Positions 19,193 through 28,333 of a stretch of DNA of 64,000 bases are shown piece by piece. A program made the translations under genes and the position numbers. The notes under the pieces are model-generated. The model was not told the origin of the DNA and did not search any database. It worked only from the letters and a program-made list of their open reading frames with translations. The stretch lies in assembly GCF_001524445.2 (NCBI RefSeq), contig NZ_CP013417.1, forward strand, positions 2,604,001-2,668,000, read 5' to 3'. Position 1 is the first letter of the stretch. Every line of letters begins with the position of its first letter. Source of the DNA: Burkholderia savannae. GTDB taxonomy: Bacteria > Pseudomonadota > Gammaproteobacteria > Burkholderiales > Burkholderiaceae.

Positions 19193-22100
19193 GACGCCCT
19201 CCGCAGATGCTCGACGAGCGGATCGAACACGAGGTGCGCGAGCGCGCCGAACGGCTCGTCGAGCGACGGATTCGCGCCGCGCCATGCGAGCGCGAGCGCC
19301 GCGTCGTCGGCCTCGCCCGCGACGCGATCGTTGATCCATACGCCCGCCGCCTTCGATTCGCTCTCCGACACGAGCGCCCAGGCGCTTCTCGGAAAAAACG
19401 CGAGCGGCATCCGGCGGCCCGCGCGGAACAGCGCGGCGAGCGGCGCGAGCCGCTCGATCGGCGCGGTGACGGGCGCGAATTCGAACGTATCGCCGCTGCC
19501 GAACCACAGCGTGCGGCGCGGCCCGTCGGGATCGATCGTGCAGTAGACGAGATGCGCGAGCCACGCGGACAGATAGTCGCGCGCGCCCGGCCGCGCATAG
19601 CGGTAGATCACCTGCCCCGCCGGCGTGAGCCGCGCGAGCGCGCCGTGCAACCGCAGCGGCTCGCGCGTCGCGGAGGGCGCGAGCTCCGCATCGTGTGCGC
19701 CGAACCACGGCGCATCGCCCGCCGCGGGCCACACGGGCGCGATCTCGAACGCGAACGGCACCCGCGTCGCGCCGTCGGCGAGCGCGCGTCGCACGTTGCC
19801 CGCGAGCTGCGCGAGCGCGTCGAGCTCGTGGTCGCGCCGCACCGCGCCCGTCGCGCCGCCCGGCACCTCGGGGCTCGCGTCGGCGACGCGCAGCGCGTGC
19901 TCGAACGCCGCCGCGTCGGCCGTCTCGACCAGAAGCGGCAGCACGCGTTCGGCGAGCGCGTCGCTGCCCGCGTAATCGAGCTCGAACGGCTCGATATCGA
20001 CGAGCTCCGCCTGCGCGTCCGCGAGCACGATGCCGAGCCGCGCGCGCAGCAGCGAGCGCGCCGGATGGCGCCAGAAGCGCTCGAAATCGGCGAATGCGAC
20101 GGGCTCCGCGGGCTCGGCCGGCAGCGGCGTCGAGAAAAACGGCCGCGCCGCGGCCTGCGCGCCTTCGGCAAGCAGGCGCGCGAGCGTCGCGCGCGACGCG
20201 TCGTACGTGAACAGCGCGCCGCCCGGCGCGAAGTATTCGGCCGAGAACGGCTGCAGCGGATGCTCGATCACGTAGGCGCGGCGAGCATCTTCGATCGCAT
20301 CGGGCGATGCGTCCGGGCCGGCGGACACGGTCGCCAGATGGTCGAGCAGCTCGTCGACGAGCGCCGCGGGCGGCAGCGGCGCATTGTCGCGAATGCTGCG
20401 GCCCGTGTACGCGATCAGCAGACGGTCGCGCGCGGCGAGCAGCAGATCGAGGAACAGGTTGCGTTCGTCGTCGCGGCGCTGCCGATCGCCGAGCTTCGCG
20501 AACACGGCCATCAAGTCGAATTCGTCCGCGCGCGTGAGGCTCGGCAGCACGCCGTCGTCCATCCCGATCAGGCACACGACGCGATACGGCAGCCCGCGCA
20601 GGCTCGTGAGCGACGAGAACGTGACGCCGCCCCACGGCACGCCGCCGCGCGCCGGATCGTCGAGCGCGGCGGCAAGGCCCGCGCGCACGACGGCGGCCGG
20701 CATTTCGACGTCGCCCGCCCCTTCCGCCATCGCGGCGAGCATCGCATCGAGCGCGTCGCGCACGCCGGACAACGCATCGGCGAACGCCGGGCCCGAATCG
20801 AAGAAGCGCGCGAGCGCATCGGCGAACGCGTCGCCCCAGCCTTGCGGCGTCAGATCGGCGGCGATCCGCTTCGCGAAACCGTCGAGGTCGTCGGTGAAGC
20901 GCGCGAGCCGGCCGAGCAGCTCGGCCTCGCCGCCTTCCGCGCCGGAGATCGGCAGCCACGCGGCAACGGGCGCCGCGCCGTCGGGCATCGCGTAGCCGAG
21001 GAAGAGCCGCGTGAGCGCATCGGCGAACGTGTGGCGCGGCGCGGGCACGGCGGCGTCCGCGCCCGCCTGTTGCGCCGCGTCGGGCGCGAGCCCGCGCCGC
21101 GCGCCCGACGCGGCGAGCCATGTCTGCACGGTCTCGAGCGCCGCCGCGTCGATGCCGTAGCGCGCGGCGATCGCATCCACGCGCAGCCATTCGACCAGCT
21201 CCGGCGCGCCGACGTTGCGCTCGGGCAGCGCCAGCCAATCGAGCAGCACGCGCGCGACGGGATTCGCCTGCGACGGCGGCAAGCCGGTAATCCGATACGG
21301 GATGCGCGCGGCGTCCGAGCCCGACGAGGTGCCGAACGCCGCGTCGACGAGCGGCCCCGCCGCCGCGAGATCCGGCATCGCGACGAGCACGTCCGACGGC
21401 GCGAGGCTCGGGTCCGCGTCGAACCACGCAAGCAGCCGATCGTGCACCACCTCGAGCTGGCGCGCGAGGCTGTGGCACACGTGCACTTCGATGCCGCGCT
21501 CGGCGGGGCGCGCGCCGAGCGCGTCCTCCGGCTGCAGGTCGAGGATCGCGTTCTGCACGCGCGCGAGCCACGTCGGCGCGGGATTCTCCGCGTAGCGCGA
21601 CGCGTCGCTCGCCGCCGCGCTCTCGGTCAGCTCGTGCAGCATGTGCAGTTGCGCCTGCGTCTGCCGCCCCCATTCGGCGAGGAGCGGATGGCCGACTTCC
21701 TGATAGTCGAGCTGCCCGGCCGCGTCGAGCGACTCGGCGCGCGCGGCGGTGACGATGTCGAACCAGAATTCGCGGCACGGATTGAGCGCGTAGATGCGCA
21801 CGTCGATCCAACGCGACAGCTCGCGCAACAGCGCGACGTGCAGCGGCGGCATCGTCGGCAGCGCGAACACGCTGACCGACTCGGGCCACTTCGCTCGGGC
21901 CTGCGCGATCACGTCGGAACCGAGCGCGCCGACGTCGCGCAAGAACCGGTGCGCGGGCGGCATCCCGCTGTCGGACAGCTCGGCGAGAAGCGCCCGCCAG
22001 AGCGCCGCCTGCCACCCCTCGTCGTCGCGCGCGGCCTCGCCGCCGTGACGCGGCGCGCCTTCGAGCGCGAAGATCGATTCGCCGTCCTGCCATTGCGCGA

Positions 22101-22539
22101 GCCACTCCGGACGATACGTCAGATAGTGGTCGAACACGGTCGCGACCCGGTGCGCGAGCTCGTGGCGCATCGGCGCGTCGGCCGCGGCCAGATAGGCGGC
22201 AAGCCGCGGCGACGCGCGCCAGGGCTGCGCGCCGTCGCCGGACAGCAGCCGGTAGCAGCGCCACACGAGGCGATCGGGCGCGAACGGAGAATGCACGGGA
22301 ACCGTCAGCACTTCGCCGATCTGCGCCCACAGCCATTGCGCGAGATAGCTGAAGCGGAGGTTCGCGCACACGCCGTGGCGCTTCGCGATGTCGAGCTCGA
22401 GCCGCCGGCGCAGCGCCGCGCTCGGCACGATCACCTGCTGCGCGGCCCACGGCCCCGCGCCGTCCGACGCGACGGCGAGATCGTCGAGCAGCGCGTCGGC
22501 AAGCGTCTCGTGGCGGTTCGAGTAGAAGAGATGGAGCAT
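19189..22539 (-). CDS. recC: Exodeoxyribonuclease V subunit RecC
   Basis: The 1116-residue protein matches the size of E. coli RecC (1122) and begins MLHLFYSNRHETLADALL, the usual RecC N-terminus. RecC is a catalytically dead helicase-fold protein that splits DNA strands and reads the Chi sequence. A TSLRGLPYRVVCLIGMDDG segment and GAALFTYDAS-like motif agree with the family. An earlier in-frame start would add 92 residues of atypical sequence, so the ATG at this start is preferred. It is the promoter-proximal gene of recC-recB-recD-arfB. Confidence 0.95.
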   Translation of the reverse strand: MLHLFYSNRHETLADALLDDLAVASDGAGPWAAQQVIVPSAALRRRLELDIAKRHGVCANLRFSYLAQWLWAQIGEVLTVPVHSPFAPDRLVWRCYRLLSGDGAQPWRASPRLAAYLAAADAPMRHELAHRVATVFDHYLTYRPEWLAQWQDGESIFALEGAPRHGGEAARDDEGWQAALWRALLAELSDSGMPPAHRFLRDVGALGSDVIAQARAKWPESVSVFALPTMPPLHVALLRELSRWIDVRIYALNPCREFWFDIVTAARAESLDAAGQLDYQEVGHPLLAEWGRQTQAQLHMLHELTESAAASDASRYAENPAPTWLARVQNAILDLQPEDALGARPAERGIEVHVCHSLARQLEVVHDRLLAWFDADPSLAPSDVLVAMPDLAAAGPLVDAAFGTSSGSDAARIPYRITGLPPSQANPVARVLLDWLALPERNVGAPELVEWLRVDAIAARYGIDAAALETVQTWLAASGARRGLAPDAAQQAGADAAVPAPRHTFADALTRLFLGYAMPDGAAPVAAWLPISGAEGGEAELLGRLARFTDDLDGFAKRIAADLTPQGWGDAFADALARFFDSGPAFADALSGVRDALDAMLAAMAEGAGDVEMPAAVVRAGLAAALDDPARGGVPWGGVTFSSLTSLRGLPYRVVCLIGMDDGVLPSLTRADEFDLMAVFAKLGDRQRRDDERNLFLDLLLAARDRLLIAYTGRSIRDNAPLPPAALVDELLDHLATVSAGPDASPDAIEDARRAYVIEHPLQPFSAEYFAPGGALFTYDASRATLARLLAEGAQAAARPFFSTPLPAEPAEPVAFADFERFWRHPARSLLRARLGIVLADAQAELVDIEPFELDYAGSDALAERVLPLLVETADAAAFEHALRVADASPEVPGGATGAVRRDHELDALAQLAGNVRRALADGATRVPFAFEIAPVWPAAGDAPWFGAHDAELAPSATREPLRLHGALARLTPAGQVIYRYARPGARDYLSAWLAHLVYCTIDPDGPRRTLWFGSGDTFEFAPVTAPIERLAPLAALFRAGRRMPLAFFPRSAWALVSESESKAAGVWINDRVAGEADDAALALAWRGANPSLDEPFGALAHLVFDPLVEHLRRAS

Positions 22540-22919
22540 GAAACGGAGCAAAGGACGCCGGATGGACGGCCGGCCAGTCGAGGAGCCAAGGATAGCAAAG
22601 CGCGAAGCGCGCGAAAACCTGGCCGATCGGCCGATCCGCGCTTTGATCCAGCTTCGATCCACGCCTCGATCCCGCGCCGTTGCCGCATCGGCAAGCGCGA
22701 CGCGCGCGGCCCGGCCGAATCCCGGCCCGTGCCCGCGCGCCGTCGCGGCCCGACGCGCCGGCGACGCGCCGAACCTGCAGCCCGCCCGGCGGTCTGAGCC
22801 CGAACGCGCGAACATCAGGCGCCCGGCCCCGAAACGCGGCTTTCGCGACGCGGAAATACGATAGACTCGTCGCCAACCAGAACACCCCGACGCCCCGTCG
22901 CCAGCTCACTCGCCCATCG
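22540..22919. other. Divergent intergenic region between recC and the FUSC gene
   Basis: This 380-bp stretch must hold promoters for both directions. No clear -35/-10 pair, operator, repeat or small gene was recognised. Confidence 0.4.
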
Positions 22920-25196
22920 ATGCGCTATTCGGTCGAAATCAGAAAGTTTTTCTACAGCCAGTATTTCTTCGGCGGCCTACGGATCGCGCTCGGCGTCTCG
23001 CTGCCCGCGGTGCTGAGCCTCATCGTGCTGCACGACCGCGAGCTCGGCTTCACGATCGCGACGGGCGCGCTCGGCGCATGCGTCGTCGACATGCCGGGCC
23101 CGCTCAAGTACAAGCACAACGAAATGCTCGCGTGCAGCGTGATCGGCTTCTTCTCCGCGCTCGCCACGGGGCTCGCGACGCCGAACATCTTCGCGCTGTG
23201 GCTCACGATCGTGCCGCTCACGTTCATGCTGTCGCTCATCGTCGTCTACGGCAACCGCTGGCCGCAGATCAGCTTCGCGACGCTGTTCATGATGGTGATG
23301 ACGCTGGAGGAAAAGTTCACGCCGCTGCAGGCGCTCGTCAACGCGTCGTGGATTCTCGCGGGCGGGCTCTGGTACACGTACTGGGCGACGCTCGTGTCGC
23401 GCTGGCAGGCGCGCCGCATCGAGCAGCAGGCGCTCGCCGAGAGCCTCTTCGCATGCGCGTCGTACCTGCTCGCGCGCGCGGATTTCTACGATCTCGACGC
23501 CGACCTGGACGAGTGCTACCGCAATCTCGTCGCCAAGCAGATCACCGCGGTCGAGACGCAGGAAACCGCGCGCGACATCGTGCTGCGCAACCTGCCGAAG
23601 CTGCGCCGCGGCAAGCTCGATCCGGGCCGCACGATGATGTTCAACCTGTTCATCAACAGCGTCGACCTGCACGAGATGTTCGTCGGCGCGCACACCGATT
23701 ACCCGCTCGTGCGCAGCACCTTCGGCGGCTCGGATCTGATGATCTTCTACCGCGACCTGATCCGCAAGGCCGCCGCCGATCTGGAAGAGATCGGCTTCGC
23801 GGTGCTCGAGAACCGGCTGCCGCATTCGCGGATCAGCGTGAAGGCCGAGCTGCGCGCGATCGAATACGAGATCGAGCTGATGCGCAAGAAGCAGTTCGCG
23901 GCGACCAACCCGGAAGCGTACGCGGCCGTGCTCGCGACCTTCCGCCGAATCTGGAGCGCGACGCGCCTGATCGACAAGATGCGCCGCAACCTGTCGGGCA
24001 GCGCCGACGCGCAGCGCACCGAGCTGAAGATCGACAAGGCGCTCACGCGCTTCCTGCAGAAGCGCCGGATGTCGCCGCTGCTCATCTTCTCGAACCTGAA
24101 CATGGGCTCGCCGAGCTTCCGGCATGCGCTGCGCGTGACGATCGCGGTCGCGGTCGGCTTCTGGCTCGGGCGGCTCCTGCCGCTCACGAACGCGTACTGG
24201 ATCGTGATGACGAGCATCATCATCCTGAAGCCGGGCTACTCGCTGACGAAGCAGCGCAACGTGCAGCGTATCGTCGGCACGCTGATCGGCTGCACGGCGA
24301 GTCTCGCGCTCATCTACACGGTCCACGAGCCGCACGTGCTGATCGCGTTCATGTTCGCGTCGATGGTGATGAGCTACAGCCTGCTGCTCTTCAACTACGC
24401 GGCGAGCGTCGTGTTCACGTCGTCGTACGTGCTGCTCCTGTTCCACCTGCTCGCGCCCGGCAACATGCGGATCATCGGCGAGCGCGCGATCGACACCGTC
24501 GTCGGCTGCATGATCGCGATCGCCGCGAGCCGGCTGTTCCCGTACTGGGAATACCGCGCGATCGGCAAGCTCGTCGCCGACACGCTCACGACCACCCGCA
24601 AGTACTTCGAAGCGACGTGGCGCGCGGGCCGCGGCAAGACGGCGGCCGCCGTGCCCGCGGCCGACGGCGCGGCGGCCGTGCCAGCGGTCGCGGCCGTCGT
24701 CGATGCCGCGGCGCCCGGCCTCGACGGCGACTACCCGTACCGGCTCGCGCGCAAGAACGTGCACATCGCGTTCGCGAACCTCGGCCAGGCGTTCCAGCGG
24801 ATGATGCTCGAGCCGAAGGCGCACCAGAGGTTCGTGCCGGAGCTGAACGACCTGCTCGTGCAAACCCACGTGCTCGGCGCGCAGATCACCGCGGCCGCGC
24901 CGCTGCTGCGCCACGCGTGCGAGCAAGGCAACCCGCCCGCGCTCGAGCGCGGGATGGCCGCCGTGCGCGAGCATCTCGAGCAGGCGGAGGCCGGCGCGCC
25001 GCCGCCGTCGAACCAGGCCGAGACGAGCAAGCAGTTGGCGCGCGAGCTCGATTCGATGGTCGTCGACGCCGAGCGCTCGGACGCGAGCGCCGATCTCGCG
25101 CACGACCTGAAGGTGCTCGCGCATCAGTGCAAGCAGATGCTCGCGTCGTCGCTGCTGATCCGCAAGGACGCGAGCGTGATCCGCCTGCCCGAGTGA
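22920..25196 (+). CDS. FUSC-family (YccS/AaeB-like) inner-membrane protein
   Basis: The 758-residue protein has the duplicated FUSC architecture. An N-terminal helical bundle (about 17-180) and a central one (about 395-545, starting FRHALRVTIAVAVGFWLG) are separated by a long cytoplasmic region. A C-terminal cytoplasmic domain follows. The INKPGY-like TSIIILKPGYSLTKQR segment is typical of the YccS/AaeB group, which includes aromatic-acid efflux proteins. No AaeA-like adaptor is adjacent, so a YccS-like role of unknown substrate is as likely. No good ribosome site is visible upstream of the chosen ATG. Confidence 0.85.
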   Translation: MRYSVEIRKFFYSQYFFGGLRIALGVSLPAVLSLIVLHDRELGFTIATGALGACVVDMPGPLKYKHNEMLACSVIGFFSALATGLATPNIFALWLTIVPLTFMLSLIVVYGNRWPQISFATLFMMVMTLEEKFTPLQALVNASWILAGGLWYTYWATLVSRWQARRIEQQALAESLFACASYLLARADFYDLDADLDECYRNLVAKQITAVETQETARDIVLRNLPKLRRGKLDPGRTMMFNLFINSVDLHEMFVGAHTDYPLVRSTFGGSDLMIFYRDLIRKAAADLEEIGFAVLENRLPHSRISVKAELRAIEYEIELMRKKQFAATNPEAYAAVLATFRRIWSATRLIDKMRRNLSGSADAQRTELKIDKALTRFLQKRRMSPLLIFSNLNMGSPSFRHALRVTIAVAVGFWLGRLLPLTNAYWIVMTSIIILKPGYSLTKQRNVQRIVGTLIGCTASLALIYTVHEPHVLIAFMFASMVMSYSLLLFNYAASVVFTSSYVLLLFHLLAPGNMRIIGERAIDTVVGCMIAIAASRLFPYWEYRAIGKLVADTLTTTRKYFEATWRAGRGKTAAAVPAADGAAAVPAVAAVVDAAAPGLDGDYPYRLARKNVHIAFANLGQAFQRMMLEPKAHQRFVPELNDLLVQTHVLGAQITAAAPLLRHACEQGNPPALERGMAAVREHLEQAEAGAPPPSNQAETSKQLARELDSMVVDAERSDASADLAHDLKVLAHQCKQMLASSLLIRKDASVIRLPE

Positions 25197-25245
25197 GTCG
25201 CCCGCGTCCCCCTTTCCCCTGCACCGTTTCGCGCCGCGCACGCAC

Positions 25246-25260
25246 TCAGGGATTCCCTGA
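25246..25260. promoter_or_regulatory. 15-bp palindrome upstream of amino-acid permease
   Basis: TCAGGGA and TCCCTGA flank a single T. It lies 25 bp upstream of a TATGAT -10-like hexamer (25285-25290) and may be an activator site or the end hairpin of the FUSC gene. Confidence 0.4.
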
Positions 25261-25302
25261 CTACTGCGCACGCGCGCCGATTGGTATGATCTTTCCCGCG
25301 CC

Positions 25303-25320
25303 AAGTTGTCTATACAACTT
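25303..25320. promoter_or_regulatory. HutC-type operator upstream of amino-acid permease
   Basis: AAGTTGT and ACAACTT form a perfect inverted repeat around CTAT. The centre GTCTATAC matches the HutC-subfamily GntR consensus GTMTAKAC exactly. It lies just after a TATGAT -10-like hexamer and 60 bp before the permease start, a typical repressor position. Confidence 0.65.
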
Positions 25321-25380
25321 CACGGGCGCGAGCGCCGGGCCGCTTCGTCCGGCCGACGACACCAATCATTCGGAGACACG

Positions 25381-26745
25381 ATGAAGAACTTGCAGCGCCA
25401 TCTGAGCGCGCGGCACATCCGCTTTCTCGCGCTCGGCTCGGCGATCGGCACGGGCCTCTTCTACGGCTCGGCGTCCGCGATCCAGCTGGCGGGCCCCGCC
25501 GTCATCCTCGCGTACATCCTCGGCGGCGCGGCCGTCTACATGGTGATGCGCGCGCTCGGCGAAATGGCCGTGCGCGAGCCCGTGCCCGGCTCGTTCGGCC
25601 ACTACGCGACCGAGAACCTCGGGCCGTTCGCGGGCTTCGTCACCGGCTGGACCTACACGCTCGAGATGGTGATCGTCGCGATCGCCGACATCACCGCGTT
25701 CGGCATCTACATGGGCTTCTGGTTTCCGGACGTCCCGCAGTGGATCTGGGTGCTCGCGATCGTCGCGATCATCTGCGGGCTCAATCTGTGCCACGTGAAG
25801 GTGTTCGGCGAGCTGGAATTCTGGCTGTCGATCATCAAGGTGGGCGCGATCGTCGCGATGATCGGCGGCGGCGCCGCCATCCTCTTCACCGGGATGAAGC
25901 TCGGCAGCGGCGGCGCGCCGTCGGTCGCGAACCTGTGGTCGCACGGCGGCTTCCTGCCCAACGGCATGGGCGGGCTCGTCGCGTCGCTGTCGGTGGTGAT
26001 CTTCGCGTACGGCGGCATCGAGGTGATCGGGATGAGCGCCGGCGAGGCGAAGGAGCCCGAGCGCGTGATTCCGCGCGCGATCAACGCCGTGCCGGTGCGC
26101 ATCCTGCTCTTCTACGTGCTGACGATGGTCGTGCTGATGTCTATCTTCCCGTGGACGGGCGTCGGCTCGAGCGGCAGCCCGTTCGTGCAGATCTTCTCGG
26201 CGCTCGGCGTGCGCTCCGCGGCCGAGATCCTGAACCTCGTCGTGATCAGCGCGGCGATTTCCGCGATCAACAGCGACATCTTCGGCGCGGGCCGGATGAT
26301 GTTCGGGATGGCGCTGCAGGGCCAGGCGCCGCGCGCGCTCGCCGCGACGTCCGCGCGCGGCGTGCCGTGGGTCACGGTGCTCGTGATGGCGGGCGCCCTC
26401 CTCGTCGGCGTCGTGCTCAATTACCTGATGCCGAAGGACGTGTTCCTGATGGTCGCCGCGATCGCGACGTTCGCGACGGTCTGGGTCTGGCTGATGATCC
26501 TGCTGTCGCAGGTCGCGATGCGCCGCCGGCTCAGCGCGGCCGAGACCGCCGCGCTCAAGTTCAAGGTGCCGTTCTGGCCGCTCGGCCCGGCGCTCACGAT
26601 CGCGTTCATGGCGTTCGTGATCGCGATGCTCGGCTATTTCGACGACACGCGCGTCGCGCTCTTCGTCGGCGGCGCGTGGCTCGCGATCCTCGCGCTCGTG
26701 TTCTACACGCGCATCCGGCCGCGGCTCGCGGCCGTCGCGCGCTGA
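25381..26745 (+). CDS. APC-family amino-acid permease (ProY/HutT-like)
   Basis: The 454-residue protein is a 12-TM amino-acid permease of the AAT group. It opens [24 protein letters not shown], the classic APC motif, and continues with [13 protein letters not shown] and [16 protein letters not shown] segments. ProY, AroP and HutT belong to this group. The HutC-type operator in front argues for histidine (or urocanate) uptake over proline, but this is inference. The ATG is preceded by CGGAGACACG, a usable ribosome site; 25 upstream in-frame codons would overlap the operator and were rejected. No hut genes lie next to it. Confidence 0.9.
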   Translation: MKNLQRHLSARHIRFLALGSAIGTGLFYGSASAIQLAGPAVILAYILGGAAVYMVMRALGEMAVREPVPGSFGHYATENLGPFAGFVTGWTYTLEMVIVAIADITAFGIYMGFWFPDVPQWIWVLAIVAIICGLNLCHVKVFGELEFWLSIIKVGAIVAMIGGGAAILFTGMKLGSGGAPSVANLWSHGGFLPNGMGGLVASLSVVIFAYGGIEVIGMSAGEAKEPERVIPRAINAVPVRILLFYVLTMVVLMSIFPWTGVGSSGSPFVQIFSALGVRSAAEILNLVVISAAISAINSDIFGAGRMMFGMALQGQAPRALAATSARGVPWVTVLVMAGALLVGVVLNYLMPKDVFLMVAAIATFATVWVWLMILLSQVAMRRRLSAAETAALKFKVPFWPLGPALTIAFMAFVIAMLGYFDDTRVALFVGGAWLAILALVFYTRIRPRLAAVAR

Positions 26746-26804
26746 CGCGACATCCGAACGCCCGCGCGCGGCCGAACGCCGGCGCACGGCGTGCGCCCGC
26801 CGGC

Positions 26805-26833
26805 GCTCAGACGCTCAGACGCTCAGACGCTCA
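26805..26833. repeat. 8-bp tandem repeat, about 3.6 units
   Basis: The unit GCTCAGAC repeats three times plus GCTCA. It starts 60 bp after the permease stop and ends shortly before the stop of the convergent small gene. Confidence 0.8.
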
Positions 26834-26875
26834 AGCGCACGCAGGCGCGGGCGCGCCGCCTCCGCCCGCCGGCGC

Positions 26876-27052
26876 TCAGCCGTGCGCGGACGCCGCGCTC
26901 GGCGCCGACGACGTTTGCGGATGCGCTTCGTCGTATTCGCGTTTCTGCGAAATCGCGTTGTACAGGACCGTGCCGATCACGAGCCCGATGACCACGACGA
27001 TCAGGATCGCCACGCCGAAAACCGGATTCTTCTTGCTGCGCGGGTCGTTCAT
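26876..27052 (-). CDS. Small single-pass membrane protein, 58 residues
   Basis: The frame opens with ATG and reads MNDPRSKKNPVFGV, then one membrane helix (AILIVVVIGLVIGTVLYNAI). A polar tail rich in Ala, Ser and His follows, ending ASAHG. The basic N-terminus before the helix suggests the N-terminus is inside and the tail is in the periplasm. No family was recognised. It lies between the permease gene (convergent) and the iron importer (divergent). Reasons to believe it: a clean membrane protein, a basic-hydrophobic-polar order, and low chance of such a helix arising from GC-rich noise. Confidence 0.7.
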   Translation of the reverse strand: MNDPRSKKNPVFGVAILIVVVIGLVIGTVLYNAISQKREYDEAHPQTSSAPSAASAHG

Positions 27053-27167
27053 CGCCTGCTGCGCTCCGTCAAAAAATCGTCAAGCCGGCATTCTACGCGC
27101 AACCGCGTGCGCATCGCGGCCGGCCGCGCGCCGCCCGATTCGTCAGTTTTTTGCAAACGGCTCGCAT

Positions 27168-27219
27168 TTGTGAATCATTCCCGTTTCGCATTACAATCAA
27201 AATCTTTCAATTTGTAATG
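27168..27219 (+). promoter_or_regulatory. Promoter and overlapping inverted repeat of the iron importer operon
   Basis: TTGTGA (27168-27173) and TACAAT (27192-27197) are spaced by 18 bp. CATTACAA (27189-27196) and TTGTAATG (27212-27219) form a perfect inverted repeat with a 15-bp spacer across the expected transcription start. I see no clear match to the classical Fur box. Confidence 0.5.
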
Positions 27220-27292
27220 TTTGCTCCGCGAAGGCCGCATGCCCCGCCTGCCGGAGCGTTCGTCCATCGCACGTCTTTCGCCGGAGCCCTCC

Positions 27293-28333
27293 ATGTTCCT
27301 GAAGCCAGTCCGTCCGCCGCTGCGCGCGCTCGCACTCGCGTTTGCGCTCGCCGCCGCGCCCGCCGCGCACGCCGCGAACGAAGTCAACCTGTACACGACC
27401 CGCGAGCCGAAGCTGATCCAGCCGCTCGTCGACGCGTTCGCGAAGCAGAGCGGCATCGCCGTCAACACGGTGTTCGTCAAGGACGGCCTGCTCGAGCGTG
27501 TGAAGGCGGAAGGCGCGCGCTCGCCGGCCGACGTGCTGATGACGGTCGACATCGGCAACCTGCTCGACCTCGTCGACGGCGGGCTCACTCAAGCGGTGCG
27601 CTCGCGCTCGCTCGACGACGCGATTCCCGCGAACCTGCGCGGCGCGGGCGGCGACTGGTACGCGCTGTCGCTGCGCGACCGCGTGCTGTACGTCGACAAG
27701 AACATGAAGCTCGACGCGATCACGTACGAATCGCTCGCCGATCCGACCTGGAAAGGCAAGGTCTGCATCCGCTCGGGCCAGCATCCGTACAACACCGCGC
27801 TCGTCGCCGCGATGATCGCGCACGACGGCGAGGCCGCGACCGAAAAGTGGCTGCGCGGCGTGAAGGCGAATCTCGCGCGCAAGGCGACCGGGGGCGACCG
27901 CGACGTCGCGCGCGACATCCTCGGCGGCATCTGCGACGTCGGGCTCGCGAACGCGTACTACGTCGGCCACATGAAGCACGCGGAGCCCGGCACCGACGCG
28001 CGCAAGTGGGGCGACGCGATCAAGGTCGTGCGCCCGACGTTCGCGAACGCGAAGAGCGGCGGCACGCACGTCAACGTGAGCGGCGCGGCCGTCGCGAAGC
28101 ACGCGCCGAACAGGGACAACGCGGTGAAGCTGCTCGAATACCTCGCGTCGCCGCCCGCGCAGGCGCTGTACGCGCAGGCGAATTACGAATACCCGGTGCG
28201 CGCGGGCGTCGCGCTCGATCCGGTGATCGCCGGCTTCGGGCCGCTCAAGGTCGATCCGCTGCCGCTCGTCGAGATCGCGAAGTACCGCAAGCGCGCGAGC
28301 CAGCTCGTCGACAAGGTCGGCTTTGACAACTGA
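27293..28333 (+). CDS. fbpA: Periplasmic ferric iron-binding protein of an ABC importer
   Basis: The 346-residue protein has a signal peptide ending AAHAAN and a class-II periplasmic-binding fold: NLYTTREPKLIQPLVDAF near the N-terminus and GLANAYYVGHM around residue 220. The adjacent tyrosine pair is the known Fe(III) ligand of FbpA/FutA proteins. It binds iron in the periplasm and delivers it to the permease. Start was chosen at the ATG that gives a proper signal peptide; an upstream frame adds 24 atypical residues. It overlaps the permease gene by 11 bp if the TTG start of that gene is used. Confidence 0.93.
   Translation: MFLKPVRPPLRALALAFALAAAPAAHAANEVNLYTTREPKLIQPLVDAFAKQSGIAVNTVFVKDGLLERVKAEGARSPADVLMTVDIGNLLDLVDGGLTQAVRSRSLDDAIPANLRGAGGDWYALSLRDRVLYVDKNMKLDAITYESLADPTWKGKVCIRSGQHPYNTALVAAMIAHDGEAATEKWLRGVKANLARKATGGDRDVARDILGGICDVGLANAYYVGHMKHAEPGTDARKWGDAIKVVRPTFANAKSGGTHVNVSGAAVAKHAPNRDNAVKLLEYLASPPAQALYAQANYEYPVRAGVALDPVIAGFGPLKVDPLPLVEIAKYRKRASQLVDKVGFDN

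Noticed and set aside
27168..27219. Classical Fur box in front of the iron importer
   Set aside because: No acceptable match to the 19-bp GATAATGATAATCATTATC-type consensus was found, only an unrelated inverted repeat.
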